DNA of 64,000 nt. Source: Dermatophagoides farinae. Its lineage: Eukaryota; Arthropoda; Arachnida; Sarcoptiformes; Pyroglyphidae. Shown here piece after piece: positions 56,891 to 64,000 of the stretch. A program made the translations under genes and the position numbers. The stretch spans positions 350,001 through 414,000 of the forward strand of contig NC_134684.1 of NCBI RefSeq assembly GCF_024713945.1, read 5' to 3'. Within the stretch, counting starts at the first letter, position 1. Every line of letters begins with the position of its first letter. The notes under the pieces were generated by a model. The model did not search any database, had not been told where the DNA came from, and saw nothing but the letters and a program-made list of their open reading frames with translations.

Positions 56891-59800
56891 CTATCCATAT
56901 AGATTATCAATGTTTGATCGTGTTACAACAAATGTCGATGGTGTTTGCTGCTGCTGTTGTTGTTGTTGTTGTTGTTCATTATAAAAACGATCAAGAATAG
57001 TTTGATGATAATCAGGTGGTTCTTGTTGTTGAAGAGGTTCAGTAGATTCAGAACGTCGAAAACAAGATGATGATGATGATGATGTAGGACCACCAACAAC
57101 ATTTGTTGTTGTTGCTGCTATTTGTGGATAATTATTATTGTCCGAATGTTGTCGAATCATCATTCCACTATTTCCACCTCCTCGATGATGACGATTATTA
57201 CTACTACTGTTACGCCAATTGTTGTTATTATAGCTTCGAAGACTATTATAGAATGGATTAGGCGATGATGATGATGTTGATGATGAATTACCATTTGCTG
57301 AAGATATTATCGAATTATTAGTAGTAGTAGTCGGGTTTGTGGGATGATCAAAATTATAATATAATCTTGTAGATATTGGTGATTGATGATATTGTTGAGG
57401 TGTACCATTGAGATTATTTACGAATCGTGGTGATGAATTATTCGATGGTTGATCTGATTGTGGATTATGTTGACGTATTAATGATCCATATTTATTTGTC
57501 GATGGTAATAATCGACGACGAGAACTGGAAGATAAATTATTATCATTATTTGAAGACAATGAACTTCGAAATTGTTGCTGCTGTTGTTGTGATCGATTTT
57601 GGTTATTGTTGTTGTTGTGAATGAAGAAGAAATCTCTTTCAGGTTTATAGGCAGTGGATGGGACGGATGAATCATCATCATCATCTTCATAATCATTTCC
57701 ACCATCGTCGTCATCATCGTAGGATTCATAATCTGGTTCGATTGTCTGGTGAGATTTTCCACGATTATTATTCTCAACAAGGCACTCAATAGATTCTTTA
57801 TTTGCTGGATTCAATATTGCATTGGATTTATTGATGAAATCACCAGAATCAGAATAATCTGAACCTGAATGATGTTGTCCATTGTTCGTCAGGTTGTTGT
57901 TGTCAGTACGTTGAGATTTCGTTGAAAGTTTTGTCGATGATTGCCGTTTTTTACGTAGAGCAATCAATTTCGGTTCTCTCACCTCTTCATAATTGGCTTG
58001 TAGATATGGATTATTTTCATAATGATCTTCAATCATATCATTGTCATCAGTTTGATGATGATTGATTGAATCCATTTCCATATGATTGGCTTTATTATTA
58101 CCCTGTTTATTGATTGAATTATTAAATTTAGCCATTGTGAATCTTTGTTGTTGTTTTGTGATATCTGGTGGTGGTAATGGTGGCAATATCTGTAGATTTG
58201 ATGTATTTGAATTATTACCCGATGAAGTTGTCACAGAAGTTGATCCAGTTAATTGACCATCACCATGTACAGATGAAGATGATTCTTGAAGACAATGATA
58301 ATCAGGTTCAGCATATACGGGATTAGCTGATGGGCTTGTACCATCACCCAGGCTATCATCATTATGACCACCTGAAGGTGATGGATATGAAACTAGAAAT
58401 GGTTTTGAGGCACTATTCTCAAGATCTAGATCACCACCATCATCGGAATTTGTTATCATACCACCATCATATATGGAACCATCAGCTGTACTATAATGAT
58501 TTTGATTCTGTTGTCGTAGTTGATGATGATAAAATGATGATTTCGATAAGGTTCCAGTTATCAATGGCGTGGTTAGTTGTTGTTGATGATGATGATTCGA
58601 CATTGTTCCAGCCATTCGATAACCGGCAGTAAGTGTAGCGGTTTTTGAACAATTTGTATCCATTGTATTAACTATGAATGCTGAATCCAATGGTTGATCC
58701 GATGTTGAATGATGTGCATCAAGCATCAATAAATGATGAGCTGGTCGATTTAATTTCAAACGTTGTGGAGTATTAATATCATCATCGACTGAATTACGTG
58801 AACCACCGAATCCTTTGAATGATGATGAAGCACCACCACCAGTTCGGCTACCATTTCGATGAAGACAGAATACAATGGCAACTGCCGAGAATAATACTAA
58901 ACAAAATACGATAAGACCAGCTGATGCAGCTACCATGAATAAATTATCATAAGCACTATCAGCAGTAGATTGGCCCAAACCATTTCGACCACCCGTAGAA
59001 GATGACATAATCTGACCAGAAGTGGGTGTTTCTTCATACCAACATGGACGAGATTCTCCAATCGCATTTGAAACAACACAAGCATATTCATCAAGATCGG
59101 CATCAGCAGGTACACCCATTACAATACTTTGTCTAGTATGTCCACCAACACTATGACCAACGATAGCAACATCATCATAGTTATCACTCTGAAAATGATT
59201 ATGGTGGCGATTTTGTTGTTGCGGTTGTTGATGATAATAATCAAATACAGCAGTCGCACCAGATGAATCACTAGCATAATCATAATCTTGTGATATAGCA
59301 ACAAATAATGAATGATCAGAATTAAGTGATGGATGAATTTCCATCAATTCAGAACCATTTCGTCGATACCATGAAAATTTTCCAGGTGCTGGATTCGATA
59401 TGGCCGTACATGATAACATTATTGGAACAGGCTGTTGTTGTTGACGATCCAAACGGCTAGAAGAATCTTGTGAACGATGTCGATTATGAAGTATTTTAGC
59501 AGTATTTATACGTCGAAGTTCACATTCCGGGCGATCTAAAATGAAAAAAAAATGATGATGAGGTGGTAAGAACTGAATTTTTTTGCACTTAAAAACTTAC
59601 AGAAAACATTAATAGTTAATGTAGAAGAAGAAGAACCATGTTGATTAGTGGCCACACATGTATAATTACCGGATAAAGTTCTTGTAGCATGAAAACGTCC
59701 ATTCAATTGATTATGATGAGATGATGAAGTAGTAGTAACATCCAGCTGAAATTCCATTGAAGTTTCAAGTATTTTACCTTGAGGATTTTGTGCCATAGAT

Positions 59801-61958
59801 TTATCCAACGTTAATTGTGGACCAATAGCCACAATAGTCTGATTATTACGAGAATGATTTTCATGACTATAATAACCTTGCGTAGGAACAAATGGTTCGA
59901 ATGTCCAATAATAACGTGGAGTTGGATTACCGAATGCTGAACATTGTATCGGTTTTTCAGGATATCCTTCTCCTTCCAATAGATCAATACCAGGCACTGA
60001 TAGATGAACTGAATGTGGTAAATCTGTGCAATATAAATCATGATTATGGTGGGTTTTTTTTGATGGAAATGATGTTAACAAAAACACTTACATTCACGAC
60101 GAAATACAACTGTGGAATGAACTGGTGGACCTAATTCTTCTGTATCAGAATTGGATGATACACATGTTAATTGATCAAAATCAAATAAAACCGAAGTATT
60201 GTGTATTGTAAATGATGACCATGTATGAGATGGACCTTGAATGCTGCCTTCAGATTGTTCATTGATCAACGAAAAAATCATTTCATTCCCATTACGTAAT
60301 TTAGCACGATATTCATTGGTCAATAGCGATGATGGAAGAATACCCCTTGTATCTGGAGATAAACGTGTCAGATTATTGTGGAACCAATGAATCTCACACG
60401 GTGGTTGACATTCAACTCGACATGTTAAAGTTAGATTTTGATCGGACAGTGCTCCAATGGTGGCTGGAAGCGATTGCAGTATCCGTGGAGGAGCTATGAT
60501 GAGCAAGTGATGATAAACTTATTAAGATTATTAATTTATGGATAAAAATATTTACATTTAACATCCAAACGGAATTGACCCCATTCCCCTTGGCCTAAAT
60601 CATTGATCGCTCGGCAACGATATTCACCCGAAGTAGACATATCGGCTTTTGGTGTTCGATATCTTGCAATCAAAGGATTTTGTTGAACAGAATCACTAGT
60701 CATAGGTGGTGGTGGTGGTGGCTGAAAATGTGTCGTTGCACGATCAATACGAACACCATTATGGGTCCATATGATCGAATTAGCGGGAGGATCACCAGGA
60801 TCATCGATTCTACATTCCAATACTGCTTGTGTTCCTTTAAGTATATATCGATTATTTGTATCACTATTACTGCTACTGGTCAACATCAACGAAGCTGGTC
60901 CAGGTGGATCTGTGAAATTTGAAACAAAAAAAAAATAATGATCATCAAATGCATGCCAGAAAAAAGACCACTTACATTTGACAGAAATAATTTTCGCAGC
61001 CGATAATCGACTACCGTTAGAAGCACCATTGAAACCTATGCAGCTATAATTTCCACGATGTTCACGAGTTACATTGGCAATGATCAAAATTTCAGGTTCA
61101 TTAAGATAATGAACGTATGGTTCACCATTATTGGTTGACCATGATGTTCCATTTGGTGTCAATAAAAATTGACCATTTAATGGACCAGATAATGGTGTTG
61201 ATTCATCGATCAATGTAAAATGTTTACCAGTACCGATTCGATGATAGAAACTATGATGCAAAAATGATGGAGTTGTTGTGGTCGTCGTCGATGATGATAA
61301 CGATAATGTTGATGATATCGTTGGAATAATTTGAGAGGATGCGGATTGCCGTTGTTGTTGTAGTTTATGGAATGAAATTGTTGTTATAAAATGACGGCCA
61401 TTACGATACCAATTGACGGTTTGTAATTTGGATGGATTTCCGTGTAACGTTGTGCAACGTAATGTCATTGTTGGCATGACTGGTGTATCTGAACGTTCTT
61501 CAATAATTTGATTTTTTGGTTCTACAACCTCTAGCGATACAATGGGAGGATCTGTAAAATGAAAAAAAGATGATTTTTTTTGATTGGATCTAGAAAGCAA
61601 GTGATTAAACGAGAATACATACATGCCACTTCTAAACGAGCTGTTGTTATTGAATCACTTGCACCGAATTTATTACGTATACGACATTTATAATTGGCAC
61701 TATCATTACGATCAATATTTCTGATAGTCAACATTGGTGTACCACGTTCATCACGTGACATGAAAATTTTTTTATTTGAATTTTCATCATCATTCGGTTG
61801 TTGCTGTAAAAATGCTGTATCTAAGAGCCGATGATCTTTGTACCAACGTATTTCTGATATATTCATTGGATTTGCATCATATGTACACCAAAATTGTACG
61901 GTAGAACTTTCATTCACGGCAATTAGACCGTCTGGTTCGATGGCTACAACTGGAGCAT
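56891..61958 (-). CDS. Immunoglobulin-superfamily cell-surface receptor, 5' end missing
   Basis: Six exons lie in the window (61958-61623, 61551-60976, 60909-60556, 60493-60092, 60023-59601, 59535-56891), all in phase 1, about 1578 residues. The signal-peptide exon lies upstream, not identified. Most exons end on the codon that becomes Tyr or Ser in Y-P-P or S-P-P, the usual boundary of one-domain-per-exon Ig receptors. Ig marks: FWCTYDAN...SANYKCRIRNKFGAS; LRCTTLHG...GNYSCIGFNGAS; LECRIDDP...GEYRCRAINDLGQG; LTCRVECQ...LTCVSS; IQCSAFGNP...GNYTCVATNQHG. One more lies at the start of the last exon. A membrane helix follows (LFMVAASAGLIVFCLVLFSA), then a cytosolic tail of about 700 Ser/Asn/Gln-rich residues with several Tyr motifs (NPVYAEPDYHCL, EPDYESY, PPDYH). 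Nephrin-, sidestep- and irre-type adhesion proteins are similar, but I cannot choose. Confidence 0.8.
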
Positions 61959-63718
61959 CTATCAAAATAGAAATTGATAAAAAAGGGTTAATTTTATAAT
62001 GCAAACAACAATGGGGCATGTACATGAATGAATTTGTGTCGATTAGTCGATCGATCAAAAAAAAAAAAAAACAAAAAATAAAAAAATGTGAAAGAACAAA
62101 AAAAAAACAGACAGACAGACAGCTCAGCCAACACATGATTGATGGGTGAGAATCCGTTGTGTGTGTGTGTAAGAATCAAAGGTTATATACCACATGAATA
62201 TTCCTGCGTTATTATTATTATGAAAAACTTTAATATCCGGAACGGTACAATTATTTTTTTTTTGTTGAAATTATTCTGTGTGTGTGTGTGTGTGGTTATT
62301 TTGTTATCATTATTTTCAATTTGCCATTCACATATTACATACAAACACACAGAAAGTGAAAAAACTTTTTTTTTCAGAGAAAAAAAACGTCTAATGAATC
62401 CTTAATGATCTCTTTCAGTTCTGTTGATTCTTTCATATATTCATAATCACTATTATGATTATCATAATTATCATTAACATATAGGTAGGGTGTGTGTGTG
62501 TGTGTGTTGGTAGGAACAAGTGGAAAAAAATGAAAAAAAAAAATAAAAAATACATAAACGACGATCATCATCATCATAATCATGATCAAGGCGAATCGAT
62601 CAGTATTATGTAAATATAATAGGGTTATAATTGCACTTTTGAATAATGAATGAACAAATGAATGAATGAATGAATGATGATGATCATCATCAATTATTAT
62701 TATTTTGGGAATCATCTATCAATTCTCAATTCATTATTAAAAGTTATTATTATACATCAGAGAAATCAAAATGAAAGAAAAAAAATTTATTTTTAAACTA
62801 ATAGATAGATGTTATATATGTGTGTAATTGATGAAGTTTCAGCCATTAGGAATCGGAATTGGATTTTTTTATTGTTTTGCTTTGTTAAAAAATGAAAAAT
62901 TTTCGAATACTTTTAATTTAAATCACGAATCATTGTGTGTGGGTGTATCGGTGTGAATCGGTAGTGGTGGAAACCATATGTGATTCTGTAACGAAAAACC
63001 ACACCGCGTGTTGTCATCAAAGTCTATGTTTTTTTTTTGTTGTTGTTGTTTGTATTTCAGGCTCTATAATTAGATTTAAAATTTTTTTTTTGCCACCAAT
63101 ATCAGTGTGTGTGTGTGCGTTTGATGTCTCGATTTGGTTGGTTGATTTTATTTTGTTCTTTCTTTCTACATTAGTTATGAATTCTATACACAAGCTGTTT
63201 TTTTTCTGGTACATCATATGTGTACATACACAGGATGACATTCTGACCGATTCTTCATCATATTCATAGAGGTGGTTATATTCTGGTGGGTGTAGAGTAG
63301 TTGAAAAGAATCATAATTTTGTGTTTTTTTTTTTTTTTTTTTTTGGTTTCTTGTGAGTGAAAAACAAAAACCAAAATAGAAAAAAAAATAGGTCTCATGT
63401 ATACATGTAGTGAAATGACACTAGAATAATGATGAATCGTCATTTGATTGATTCAACAATGATGATGAAGATGATGATGATGACTCACGCCATTATTTTC
63501 TAAAAGAATTCATTGACGCACTTGAAAGAATTGGCCAACCAAAGAAACAAAAATGGAAAACACTTAATAAATGAATCATTGAAATGAATTTACAACAGTA
63601 AATTTGAAAAATTCAATGAAATAGAATTTATTGTCGAACAAAAACAACAACAACAACAATGATTGACATTTGGATTTATTTAAAATTTGTTCAAATTCAT
63701 TCATTCATAGTTTACAAC
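61959..63718. other. Intron or promoter region of the IgSF gene and upstream flank of the next plus-strand gene
   Basis: No exon with signal-peptide character was found on the minus strand here. It contains GT runs (62158-62170, 62277-62293, 62490-62505), a GAAT run (about 62646-62676), a T17 run at about 63326-63344, and a CAA run at 63642-63658. The IgSF 5' exons may lie beyond the window, which would make the gene at 63719 nested in, or adjacent to, its first intron. Confidence 0.4.
62646..62676 (+). repeat. GAAT tetranucleotide repeat
   Basis: Imperfect run of gaatga/aatg units leading into a GAT cluster. Confidence 0.7.
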
Positions 63719-64000
63719 ATGGGATCATGCCTTGGTCACTGTAGTAATATAAAACCATTTAGTAGACAAAAACTTCATACAATGACCACGACAATAATAA
63801 CGAAAACACCGACAATGATGAAAATTGAAATTCCTAAATCTTCTTGTTGTTCTGTTCACAACAACAACAACAACAACAACATAACACCAACTACAATAAC
63901 AAAGAAAAAACCATATACATCAACATATATAAATTTATCTGAATTAGATCACACTGGTGATGATGAAAAAAGCAATCGATTAATAATCGATTCATTAATA
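63719..64000 (+). CDS. Start of a possible N-acylated protein, partial
   Basis: An ATG-led frame is open for 94 codons to the window edge. It begins MGSCLGHCSNIKPFSRQK: Gly2 with Ser/Cys at 3-4 is a typical N-myristoylation context, and two nearby Cys are candidate palmitoylation sites. The rest is Thr/Lys/Asn-rich (TTTIITKTPTMMK, a poly-Asn run) with a more ordinary stretch at the edge (YINLSELDHTGDDEKSNRLI). Only the first 94 codons can be seen, the family is unknown, and the start may be wrong. It lies on the strand opposite the IgSF gene. Confidence 0.35.
   Translation, partial: MGSCLGHCSNIKPFSRQKLHTMTTTIITKTPTMMKIEIPKSSCCSVHNNNNNNNITPTTITKKKPYTSTYINLSELDHTGDDEKSNRLIIDSLI

Noticed and set aside
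62000-63718. Signal-peptide exon of the Ig receptor
   Set aside because: No minus-strand segment combined an ATG, a hydrophobic stretch and an in-phase donor; it is probably outside the window.
1-64000. Transposons, viral remnants, tRNA or rRNA genes, CRISPR arrays
   Set aside because: No transposase, reverse transcriptase or capsid motifs, no long terminal or inverted repeats, no tRNA-like arms and no spaced direct repeats were noticed by eye.

Overview
This is an AT-rich stretch of arthropod nuclear DNA, most likely from an astigmatid mite of the Dermatophagoides kind. The pointers are: a cytosolic fatty-acid-binding protein close to the group 13 mite allergens; an ABCH-type half transporter, a subfamily known mainly from arthropods; mostly very short introns (about 50-75 bases); and a high density of CA, GA and GAT/CAT simple repeats that also run through coding regions as poly-Gln, poly-Asn, poly-His and poly-Asp tracts. 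I saw no transposons, retroviral remnants, tRNA, rRNA or CRISPR arrays.

Layout. 1-20 kb is gene dense: the end of an NHL-repeat protein, a saccharopine-dehydrogenase-like oxidoreductase, an orphan, an RBM26/27-type RNA-binding protein, a lysosomal-type histidine acid phosphatase, a small membrane orphan, the U3 snoRNP protein RRP9, two secreted orphans, another orphan, PRPP-synthetase-associated protein and the FABP. 20-28 kb holds mostly secreted or membrane proteins, including two adjacent genes with Val-Pro-Val/Tyr-Pro-Val repeats, with a 3.4-kb gene-poor gap. 30-38 kb carries V-ATPase subunit a, a probable mitochondrial membrane orphan, the seven-exon MEMO1 gene and two small membrane orphans. 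39-51 kb carries a GRAM-domain membrane protein, a secreted RNase T2 relative that lacks all its catalytic residues, and a very long Salvador (Hippo pathway scaffold). 51-62 kb, on the minus strand, carries the ABCH transporter, a small orphan and a large immunoglobulin-superfamily receptor that runs off the window. A possible acylated protein starts at 63.7 kb on the plus strand.

The genes are mostly unrelated housekeeping and signalling loci, in alternating orientation with short shared 3' gaps and divergent promoter regions. There is no operon-like logic. Exon structures were worked out by hand: frames were carried across GT...AG junctions and the phases agree. Starts and untranslated exons are not experimentally supported.

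The most unusual observations are the RNase T2 pseudoenzyme, an RBM26/27 protein without its CCCH zinc finger, a GRAM protein without the sterol-transfer domain, a two-part Cys-rich plus C2-like secreted protein, and the paired VPV-repeat secreted proteins.
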